A DNA stretch of 64,000 bases from the NCBI GenBank assembly GCA_021464245.1, contig JADCRB010000017.1:1275427-1339426 (forward strand). Direction: 5' to 3'. The position numbers and the translations under genes are program-made. Below are positions 13,701 through 25,700 of the stretch, piece after piece. Every line of letters begins with the position of its first letter. Within the stretch, counting starts at the first letter, position 1. Under the pieces are notes generated by a model, which was not told the DNA's origin, made no database searches, and saw nothing but the letters and a program-made list of their open reading frames with translations. Origin of the DNA: Carallia brachiata (taxonomy: Eukaryota; Streptophyta; Magnoliopsida; Malpighiales; Rhizophoraceae).

Positions 13701-16700
13701 AGATGTCTCTTAAATTCTTAACAGCAGAGGTCACTTTACAGGTAATCTTTTTTAATTAAAAAAAAAAAGAATGGGTTTTTGGTTTTCCAATGGAGGTGCG
13801 CTTTTTAGGCGCCTCTCCCTCTCCTTCAGTCATGCCTAGGCATGCTGCCTAATGCACGCATTAGACAACATTGTGTTGGAGTATAATGTATGATTCATAT
13901 CTTGTGCCTCACTTAACAATTTAAGCTTTTGGGTTGAGTGGTTTCATGACATGGTTTCAGTGAATTAGTTATGAATTTTGGGCTTTTCATGCTTTAGGCC
14001 CAATTGAGTATGACTTGTTCATTCTTCCATCCCACGTAAGTTGGGTCGTTGAGTGAGGGGGCATAGTGGAGTATAATATATGATCCATATCCCGGGCCTT
14101 ACCTAATAGCTTAAGCTTTTGGGTGGATTGTTTTTTTGATGTATCCGAAACTTTCTCTTGCATCTTGAGGTGACATTTTATATGCTGTATACTATATACT
14201 CAAATTCTTTAGTCCTCCACACTTTACAAAGGAAAAACTTTGAGCTTAGATTAGGGGCCTGACATCCCTGCCAAGGCAATTCAATGTCTAAACTAATCTC
14301 TGAATACAACATATCAGATAGAAATCTTGTCTACCCTAATTTGTAACCTCATGTACTATAAGATGCAGAGGCGTATGTGCAGATTCTCATTCTTGTAAAC
14401 ATTGCATCTTGAACTGTTAACTTGTTGCATTGGAAAAGTTTGTGCTGATGGTTTCTTGCCTTTGCAGGCTTCAAAGTCCTTAAAACTATGTTGTAGGGCA
14501 TCATGGGTATGTCTTATCCGTCTTTGTAATGCATTTGTGGATAAAAAGAATGAGTTTGTTGGTGAGCTTTCAGAAGACACAATTCTGGAACTTGCTGCAG
14601 AGGCATGTGCTCGAACTGCATTTCTTTTGGATGTTCTCTATCAATGTGGCAGTCATAAGATGGAGAAGATAATTGTAAACAGCCTGGAAAAATGGTCTGT
14701 AGCCGAAAATCTGTTTAGAAGGCTGCCTGGTCCCATGGCTTTGGTGAAACAATGGGTGAAGGTAGCATCTGAAAGCCTCCCACAACTTTTTTTTTCATCT
14801 TCATCTGTTCAGCGGTGTGATTTTAAATCTTTCAGATAGAATGCAAACTCAACACGAACGCGGATGGGGACAATAACACTCCAACTTTACATAATTTGCT
14901 GTCATCTTCTGTGAAGTGTCAAAGAGGGCTATTGGAAAAATTTTACAGCAGGTTTAACTTTTTGGTGTTTCCTCTTTGGATCCAATCTCATTGTTTACTG
15001 CATTTTCATTGTTTTTGGATTGACCTATTACTCACAATTTGTTTTTCCCTGCATCATCTGTTTCCGGAAAACTTTACAGGCACTTCTTGCTTATGAGGAA
15101 ATGGATGCTATGTACCCAAAACATTGCCAAGGAACGCAAATAAAAACTGTCGATATTCTCTTGCAAGATGTTTTGTTTCTAAAGATTGTTTCTTATCGAA
15201 ATCAAGAATTTTACTCAAAAAAGGACGGGTATTAAGATCTCATGGTTTTGAAGGTTTGAACAAGTGTATCCAGTGTTGCTCAGAAGCAGTTTCTACAATT
15301 GTGAGTTTTTTTTCTTTTTTTTCTGTTTTTTTTGTCTCTGAAAGCATTTACACATAGTTGGGTATGCAATTTTCTTGAGATTGCTTTTGATACAGAGAGG
15401 TGAAGCGTGCATCCAGGGAACTTCAGCTTCTCATCAATTAGCTGTGGCTTATTGCTTACGTGCAGTATTTACCCAAGAGGCTGAACCAAACTCAAAGGTG
15501 TTAACCATGAAAGGCTAGTCTCTGGAATTGACCATTTAATGACTAGTAGTTATGTCTATATACATTTTTATAAGAGGTTTGTAATCGAGCTTTTTTCCAT
15601 GACATTCTTTTTTTGGTTGCAACCAGCAAGTCTTTCGAGATATCAAAGCTGCCCTAAATCTGTGGTTGAGCATTCCAATTTCAGATTATAACATTCCATG
15701 TGATGAGAGCAGTGTGTTGTCTGGTGACAGTATAATCTTCCTACTATATAATGTGGTTGATTTACTGTCAATGAAGGTACCTTTATGATCTTCCTCGTTC
15801 TTCTACAATACTGAGATTTTATGACTTAATTGCTTCATTTCTGTCTCTCTTCTATACATGCAGGGTTATGTCGAACTTCACACTGACATATATAAATTAA
15901 TGTTTAGACTGTTCAAATGGAAGAATGTGCCTGCAGAGAAGTGCTTGTCCATACTTTGGGAGAGTAGAAGGCTTAGTCATTCTCTTTGCGTGTCACCATT
16001 AAATGATGCATTGATTATGAGCTTAGCAGAGGAATATGGTGATAAACCTAAATCTGTTGAGTTCTGGATAAATTGTCTGAAGGAATCCCTGCCTTCACTA
16101 GTTGGGTTCCTACAAAATTTTTCATATCTATTTACAAGATTTCTCAGTGGCCCTTACAAGCGTGAAACTTGTATTCAATCTGATGTCACAGTTGATGACA
16201 TTAAAAAGGTTGCTTCTGATCTTATTTGCAGTGTAAGTTCCCTTCAACAAACCATCATGGTTCTTAATTAGGCTTTTTAATTCTCTTTGATAAGGGCTTG
16301 CCGATTTCTTTCTTCTTTTTGTCTTGCAGGTTCCTATTACCAGCACTTCTGTTTTCTTTGCCGGATATCTCTACTATGATTTGTGTGAAAGACTCATAGC
16401 AACTGGAAACTTATTCGAGGTAAATAACTCAAATTTCATTTCCAGGTGCCTCAAGTTCCCTAGGCTCACATATCTATGCTGCAAGCAGCTAAATCTTCAC
16501 AGATGAAGAATGTTGCCACATCTACTTCAATAGAGTTCCATTTGTTTTCTCTTCCCCACTTGCTCCCATTGCTGATTATTCCTTTGAGTTATTTGACAAT
16601 AGCTTTCTGTCTCAGAGACTACTTCTGGTTTATTCTTTAGCTTTATCTTGCTATGTGGGTCTTATACTCTTGTAGACTGCAAGATGTTGACCGATTGTTA

Positions 16701-19700
16701 ATAAGTTTTCTTTCTCTAGGCCCTTTCATACGCAAAAGAAGCTCTTCGTTTGCGTACTAAACTCTTTCAAGAGAAATTTACATACTCAGTTGAGCAGCAA
16801 GTTGACAAGTCTACTGAAGCCGGGGGTCACAATCAGAAGCTTACATACAGTATTCAAAATTTACAAATGTGCAGATCGACTGCCAATGAAGCTCTGTCCT
16901 TTCAAACTATTTCATGGGATTTTGAAGCATGTTATCTCAGTCCATGGAAAGTACTTCAGTGTTACCTTGAAAGTATTCTTCAGGTTGTTTTTGCATTCGC
17001 AGTCCTTAGATCTACATTTATCATATACCTATCTTTTGTAGTGCTGATGGAAATTTGATTGCGGTTGATCATGCAACATGCAGGTTGGAACAGTCCATGA
17101 AATAATTGGAAATGGAGCGGAGGCTGAAACAATCTTGCTTTGGGGAAAAGGCATCTCCTGCTTGCAAAGGTTGCCATTATTTACAGTGTCTTTTTCATCT
17201 GTTTTAGGTATGAAATTATCCTTGGTCTTAGTTGTTTAATTCATCTATGTTTTTTTTTTTTTTCCCTAAACTTGATTGCAAGCTACGTCCTTATATGTCA
17301 TCTTTCTCATTGTATACTGTTTGAGAACTTAGGAAAAATATATCGTAAGAAATGGTCCTGGAGTTTGTCAGAAAAAGAACTTCAAAGTGCCAAACAGACT
17401 TTTGTGGATAGCTGCACGGGGTTTGCTTGCTTGAAGTGCAGGTTAGTGCTAGAAGTCACCATTGACCAGCAACTCGGTGATTTATTCAGGAGTCATGCAT
17501 TTAGTGCTTCAGGGAATCCTCTATTAGAGAGAGTATCTCTTGCGGAAAATTTGTATAGATCAGCACTGGACAAGTTAAATCTTTCTGAGTGGAAAAACTC
17601 AGTTAGTTGTCCTGAAATAGTGGAGACTGGTGCAGAAAATGCTGTTGCTTGTTCTGCCACAACTCTGCCAGATGCAATAAGAGGGCCAAAAGAAAAGAAG
17701 GAAGCCAGAAAGGGCAGAAAGACCAAAAACACACCGAGATCTCTGTCAGACGATCAATTTTGTGCTCCTGAGCATAATGCAAGGCTAACTCGTTCCAGAT
17801 ATCTTTCTTCTCAAAGCCAAAACATAAAAAATTCTGCCAATGTGCAAAACTGCATTTCAAAGCATTCGAAGGGAATTAAAGTTTGTTGTTCACCTGATAA
17901 TGGTGGTCAAAAAAAGTCACTCCTTGAAAAGAAAAGTTGCATGGTTGATTTAGGATATGAAAATACATGTATTTGCAACAACATGAAATGTTGGTTTTGT
18001 CTGGTAATGGAAGTTCGGGAATCTGGATTGGTTGTCAATTTCCTACATATGAAATGGGAGTTTGTTCGCAGGCGACTATCAGTGAGGGCACTCAATGGCA
18101 TAGGTAATGGTCAAGCTGTTTATTGCTATTTCTTTCCTTTTTGTTTACTGAAGGCACTTTGAAAGGCAATGGCATATGCCAACTGCCTCTTGTTTGGTAA
18201 GCTTGTTTAAGAGTAGTCATACAGCTACACATCGGCATTCAGATTTCGTTCTTATTGATTGTGCTTGTAATTCCATGTTCAAGCCAAATTTGAAGCAATA
18301 GATGAATGTACAAAATGATTTCTGTAGTCTGAAGTGAAAGTACAGCCACACACGTGGTTGTCTCCCATTTAGGGGATCTTCATTGTGGGATTCCTTTTTT
18401 CTTCCTTGTTCCCCAATGTGTATTCTGAATCATCATTTAATTTCTTTCTGTGGTACTCATATATGTTACCAATATTATGTCCTTGGCAATTCAAGTTAAA
18501 ATGTAGAGGAGTCTTTTAAGTTTTAGAGAGGACCAAACGTGATGACTTTGTGGCTGAAGTTGCTTTTTCATATTTAGTGACATCTTTGATACTTGTTTGG
18601 TAAATTTGGTCAACTTCTTAAAGGGAAAGTGTTAACTGAGATCTCTTACTATGATTGTCTGGATAACTCTAATAACCCTTTTCTGTAATGCCTACTATAT
18701 ATTGAACGGTGGAAAAAAAGAAAATTTAGAAAAAGATGCTTTATGATGTAGTATTTCTGCTACACTTGTCTTTAAATAAGTAATTTTTTGAGCACCTAAT
18801 GATTGGAAGAATGCAAAGATCCAACTCATTAGAAGCCCTTTTACTCCTAACCATGTAAGCTATCAATTGACCTGTGTGGCCAAACCTTTTGATACAGTGG
18901 TAGATAATTTTTAATGGTCAAACGCATGTGAATCAACATGAACTTTTGTATGCTGCTCTCCAGTTGTACTTTCCTTTTCCATTGTTAACCGAAAAAAAAA
19001 AAAAATTAAAGGACATAGTGAATTTCCCATGTTATTTTACTCCAATCTTGGATAGTTTTGGGAAGCAAAAAGGTTTTGGACAGTTGCTTCTTTATCCTTA
19101 AGGAGGGACATAGTAAATGAATAGTAACTATGTTAGGTTATAAGTATTTGGTGTGTTAGAGGACCAAGATAGTACTGTAAAGTGTTTCTTTTCTTCCTGT
19201 GCTAATTTTCAGGTTCTTTTGTGCTCTTTTTCTCCCATAATTTTTAGGTAAATGCCTGGGAGCTCAAGGTCAAGTTCATGTAATGCATGAGATCATTTGG
19301 CAAAGCATCTCTACGCTGGTCAATCGAAACCCATTGAATTTCACTTATGCTCCTCCTCCCCGCACTTTCTTGCTTGATTTAGTTGGCGAGGAGTTCTCAA
19401 TGGATGTGTTTGCCATTGAGCGGGCAGCAATACTCTACAACATTTGTTGGTTCTCTTTAAAGAGTTACCATTCAAAGGATACTAGGTATTCAAACTGATC
19501 GATATTTTTTCCCTTGTTGACCTTACTTCTCAAGGATATGGAATTTCTATGGCTAATTGGCCAGCAGTTTGTTTGATATGGAAAATCAAGATGTCTACTG
19601 TTATTGATCTCCATACACACTATGGGATTGCGTGAGCTTTACAAGTGATCTTTTGCATGGTTGACTTTTCTCCTGATCTATCCCTTTCAGGAATCCATGC

Positions 19701-22700
19701 TGTGATCTATACCATGTTCAGGTACCAAAAGTTGTATCTTGGTTGACGCTGGCATTTGTGGTCAGCCGAGAGGTTCCTATATTTTTTCGTAAGGTAATAT
19801 TTGTTGTCTTCTTGTTTGTGTAATTTAGTCTGGTTATCTTTTGTTCTTGGCGTTTTGCCATTTGGCTAATTTTTCCCTTGTAGTTTCCTTATTACCTGTT
19901 TATTTTATTTTTAAATGCTTTATGATCGATTTGTGAGCTTTGTAGTTGTATATCTTGTTTGGTGTTTTATTTGTCTTTTTTTGTGGTTTCTTGCCATCTT
20001 TATGTCTTGGTAGGCTTGTGTTAATGTTGCAAATGCAACTTTTTGCAACTGCCAATGGGTAAAGGAAACACCATACCCACCACACCTTTTTTTTTTTTTT
20101 TTTAATTTCAAAGGTCTAGGGTTTGAGAGTTGGATGGCCACTAAAACTAAAAGATTGAATTTCACCAGGTTTTCCAAAAGGTAAACTAGATTGTTGTTAT
20201 AAACAAAAGAGAACGGATAAAATGATAAGAGAGTGGGGACGCCTACTTAGAATTAGCTGTGCGTTTTGACATCTCACCATTAGCCTTCTCACGAAATGCT
20301 TTCTTTGTGAAACTTATTAATTTTTGCAGCACAGTCCATTTCTTTTATATAATTTGATGCTTATTTATTTTCAAAAGGTCCCATTTTAAGCTACTTATTA
20401 CTCGAGGAGGAATCTGTTTGTTTTCTGATGTTGGAGACTTTTTATCCTGTAGAAGGCCACTATATGTCAACCTATTTTCCGTTTCTGGCTTGGTTTTTGC
20501 TGCAATTTGCATTTTGAACATGACCCACATATTTAACATGATAAGTTTTGTTACTTTCATGTACCCATCCAGGTCTTTACTCATATGGAAGCAAATTTAT
20601 CTTTGTAAAGCAGTATCCACAAATCAAAGACCATTGTTTTTAATAATTTCATATACAGTCTGAATTTTCAAGTTACTTTACAATGAGTAAGCTATGGGAA
20701 TGAGTCCTTAACATAATGGTTTTATTCACACTGTTCATGGCAAAATTTCATCCTAACCTCTCTGGTTCTGTTGTTGCTATGTGTTTGTGTGGATCTTGTG
20801 TCATAAAATCTGGATCATGCAATGAAAAAGTGCTTAGTAATGGAGGGGGTAGAACCTATGTTTACTTCTATTAAATCCTCAGGAAATTCAGCACATCTGA
20901 AAAATACCAAAAATAGCATCCATATTATAAAATTCTTCAGGCCTTTATCCTTAATAGTTATGACTTCACAATATGGGTATTGTGACCCTTTTTTTAACTT
21001 TTTTTTGCCATTCAAAAGAGCATTGTCAATCTTCACACTTGGTTTTGCATCGCCCCTCCTTAAATCCTGTCCCTAGGTGCAATCAAAGATGCTATATTCT
21101 GGGTTAAGTTGGCATGGATGCAACAATGTTTGGGACAGATAAAGACATATTGGAAAGTGTACAATTGGGATTGTGTGGGGGTTAGGTGGGATAGGTGCAT
21201 GGTCTTAGGTTTGAATTCCCCTGGTTGCATTCGTGAAACAAGTGGGTCATGACTGTGGAGCTATACTGCCAACCTAGGGTTTGCCCAAAAGGGAATTGAT
21301 GTCATGAGAAAAAGACAGTTTTTCAAATATTTTTGGACAAAAAGGGCCTCGAATTAGGGTAAAGGCCCTGTGGTCAGTTCCACATTGCAACTGCTGGCGG
21401 ATCTAAAAGGGTTTTAAGTTGCATCATGTTAAATTTCAAGTTGTCTTAGGTTGGATTATGGGATTCTGATTAAGGGTTATTGGCCTGATGCTCAAATTAG
21501 ATGTGTAGTTGTGTCAGGTTGCTAAAATTTGCAATGGAGTTCATATTCAGCATGTAATCTTATTTATCAATTGTGCTTTCCTTTTGAATAAATTTACTGC
21601 GACAATTGATCATAGCTTTAGCTTTATTTTAATTTTGATGAAGTGATTCATTCTAGGCGTTTATTTCTGTTTACCAGGTTTCCAGGTTGCTCTCAGCAAT
21701 ATACCTACTTTCTTCCTCGAGTCACATCTTTTCATTGCCATCCGTTTGCAAAGTGCTCTCTGAAAGTCATTGGGCTTCATTTTTTCATCAAGCTTCTCTT
21801 GGAACTCAATTTAACTATCAGTTCTTTTCGAATATGGTGGGAAAAATTAAACCCCAACATCAAGTTGATGATGAGGTATACCTTCAAAGAAATAATTGCA
21901 ACTTTTTTTTGTTGGAATTGCTTTACATGATGAATGCCTTGGATATTTGGGGCACAATAATTTCGCTTAATACTTTGGATTTTTTTAAAAAGTTTTGTGT
22001 GTTTTTTGAGGCACTCAACGTAATTAGGAATGTCCCTGAAATTTCGTGCATAGAAAAGGTTTGAAATGTCAACACTTTGGTCCCTGGGAGTACATACATT
22101 TTTTCTTTTAGGAACCAAGGCTAACATCCACTCCTAATTCTAAAGGCAGACAATTATGATTGTGAACCTACTGAGGCTGAAAGGTTGTAAAGAGAAAACG
22201 GTGGACGCAGCTGTGCATTTCTTTAAATATTAGTAGAGCTGCTCTTTGTAACTGTGAGCACAGTTAGAAAATCACAATATGATGCCTCGTTGGAAATGTT
22301 CAAAGCCCAATGACTACTTCTAGATAGACTTAATTGATCATTATCAAATATTGAGACCAACTTGTCCTTCATAGCAATTAATTCTATAGTTATTCACATT
22401 TTTGTCCTTCACCAATAAAACTGTACACAGAAAGCACGCACTCATTCTTGCCCACATAAATGATTAATTCGAGCTAAATTGCTTCGTTGCTTCATGTTAG
22501 TGGTATGTTTGTGCCATCTTCTTTGTCAATTTTTATTTTCTCTTTTGGGAAAGTTGCATATATAAGTGCCACTTGCATTTTATTACTTTGTCCCTATATT
22601 GAATGTCTGTTGTTTTTCCATTTGTTTTTATTAGTCACAAGGTTATCAATCAAAACTATTTTAAGGCAGCCCGTTGTCAACAGATATGTAATGGTTCTTA

Positions 22701-25700
22701 TTTTTTTAATGTTTTTCTTGTGTATATATTAATATTAAACCGTACAGTCTTTTTATTGTTTTTTACAATTTTTGTTGTCAGTGCATTTTGGTTTATATTA
22801 TTAAAAGCACACATTATAGTTTATGATAATTTGATAATTCTACTTTCAGGGTGCACAGTTGACTGGTTTGACCAGCATACAAGGAGAGAAATGCAAATTG
22901 GCAAGGTTTCTGCTGCCATATTCACATAGTGAAGCTTTCCAGGATTCAGAGCAGATTCTAACATACATGGTTTTCCTTTTGTATTGCAGGATTGCACCTG
23001 AGTCTGTTCAAGACTTGAAGCAACTAGTTATAGATTTTTTCTCATCTCTTCCTTGCACGACAAGCATTTGCATAAGTTTGATAGGAGGCTCGTATGCAAG
23101 TCTATTACAAGACCTACTAATGTGTCGTTCAAGTGTTCGAGCATGGATGCTGGTTTCACGCTTGAATGATAAGAATCAACCTGTTGTGATGCTTCTGCCT
23201 GTGGATGCATTGCCTGAAGGTATTTTGCTTTAATACATGGGGATGGCATTACATATTTTGTTATGCAATTTATGGCACATATTTTGTTATGCAATTTATG
23301 GCATACTCAATAATTTGAACTTTTTTGCAGAAGCTTCAGAGATTTATGGTGAAAATCCTGGTGCTGGTGATTTTTTTGAGAGCAATTGCTTGGATAGCCA
23401 CTGGCATTGTCCTTGGGGTTTTACTACAGTTGATGATTTAGCTCCAGCATTTAAAATTATATTGGAGGAGAATTACTTATCTTCATCAGTCCTTCCTTCA
23501 GAAGACACAAAAAGGAATAGAACCCTATGGTGGATGAGGAGAAAAAAGTTGGATTGTCAACTCGGTCAATTGTTGAGGTATTCACTGCAGAATTTTAAAT
23601 TTGTACTTTTCTGAAACTTTGTCTGGACTTATGGTGTTGCATTGTGATGTTAGCTGTTGTCACTGACAAGTGATTATTGTTGGTGCTTACATGCTTGTCA
23701 TGACTTAATGAAACAGGGACATGGAAGATTTGTGGTTTGGTCCTCTGAGATATGTTCTTCTAGGAGGATGGCCTGAATGTAAAAAACTGGACGTGGTTTT
23801 AAATAAGCTCTTGCGCAATCTGAAATCTAAATGTAAAATGGACGTAAACGAGAGTTTTCTAAAAATTATTCTAGGGGCCAGAAAGTCTGAATTGGACATA
23901 GAAGCATGTATTTCACACTTATTACAGATAAGAAAAGGTTGCTTGATTGGTAAGGCTGCACATTTTGATGATGAAAAGCATGACATGTTGCCTAAAGAAT
24001 GTGAAGGAGCTACAAAGCTGTCTGGCTTGGCCATCCAACTCCTACAGGATGCTGTGAATGAACTTGAGGATGAGGAAACTGCAAATAGAGAACCATTAGT
24101 TCTGGTACTGGATTACGAGGTGCAGGTAGGATCTGTTGATCCAGTTTCATCTGCTTAATTTATACTGTGGGTAGCAAGGTGGTTTCATTCCTATCTAAAT
24201 GATTAATGATCTTTGCCTAGAGACCATTCAACCCAAAAGCTTAAGTTGTTAGGTGAAGCCCATGAATGGATTACCTATTAAACTAAAAAACGTCCCTTCA
24301 CATGAAAGCTCAGTTCTCTTGGGTTGGAAGTGTAAACAAAGCAAGCTCTCTTGGGCCTAAAGTGTGAACAAATTAGAAATCCATAATTAGTTGAAAGAAT
24401 GAGGGCAGTGTGATTTGAACTCATAATTACTTGGTCATGAAAGCTCTCTTATATCATGTCAAGAAACCACTCAATTTGAAAGCTTAAGTTAGGTGAGGCT
24501 CATGAATGGCTCCTGAATAAATCCCACCCAGGCAGACACATATAATTCAGATAAGTATCTGCCTGGGTGGGATTAGTTTGAAAAACAATTGATTTTTTTT
24601 TTTTTAATAATTTAGGCTTATAGTTAAATATGAGTTTTGGTTTTGGTTTCAGTTTCAAGTTATTGATTCCAACTTCCTGTTTATAGTTTCATTGATTCTT
24701 TTAGGCATTGATATTTTCTCGGTAGCTAGCAACTTAGCCAAAGAAATGCTGTTATGTCATTTATATATAGGAATCGTCCTTATTTTATGGAATGGCAGAT
24801 TAATCAGTTTGTAAAGAATTTCATCTGAAAATACATTTCGTTGTTTTATAGTGAAGTTGGAGATTGTAATGCTTTCTTAAACCACAGATACTTTAAATAG
24901 GAGCTTTTTTGGGGTTATCAATATTATTGACGTTCCTTTTCTTTTCCCTTTGGACAAGATTTTCCTCTCTTCTTTTGATACTCATTTTAGATTTTAGACT
25001 GATGAGATTTATGCAGATGCTTCCGTGGGAGAATTTGCCAATGCTAAGAAACCAGGAGGTTTATCGCATGCCTTCAGTTGGCAGTATATGTTTGGCACTT
25101 GATAGAACCCCCAACCGTCAACAGCATGCTGGAAGGACCACTGTTTCCTTCCCTTACATCGATCCATTAGATGCATTTTATCTGTTGAATCCCAGTGGTG
25201 ATCTCAGCAGCACACAAGTTGAATTTGAGAACTGGTTTAAGAGTAAAAACTTCGAGGTAATGTCTTCCTTGCATTTTCTTTCAGAATGCAGCAAATATAA
25301 CATTGGAGAGTGTAAATGTCATTATCTTGTTATTTTAATGTAAATAGTATATGAGTCTTGCCTCCAGTGTACCACTCTTGTTCTGCTGTCTTCTCTTTTA
25401 TGTTAACATGGTGGTATACTGGGAGAACTTGGGGATCTAATTACAACAAAATATAGGTAAATCATAAAAATTTCAATTTTGCTAAGCAAAAAATATTTTT
25501 CTATAATATTTGGTTGACTAATAAGTACATAACTAATTTTTGTTATTGGTTCCTATGCAAGCCTAAAATCTTGATTTACATAACCCTTGTGGTTTCTTTT
25601 GGCAAAAGGAAAAATTGTGTGGTTTTTTTCAAATTTTTGTGGTCTTTTACTTTGATTAAAGGATTTCGAACACAACCATATTAATCAAGAGGGACACATG

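Larger units (their letters stand above)
12410..14467 (+). other. Separase intron 7 (2.06 kb), transposon-laden
   Basis: This is the longest intron of the gene. It carries an AGGCG-rich MITE-like element (about 13060-13870), a compound GA/G/GT microsatellite, and a miniature LTR-type element (13874-14143). No coding frame inside it has support. Confidence 0.65.

Noticed and set aside
17140..18162. 340-codon frame starting at 17140
   Set aside because: Its first part is intron 16 read-through. The real exon begins at 17333, where the phase and acceptor agree, and ends at 18103.
21180..21300. Possible tRNA-derived SINE (B-box-like GGTTTGAATTCC)
   Set aside because: The A box is poor, there is no tail or target duplication, and no second copy was seen.
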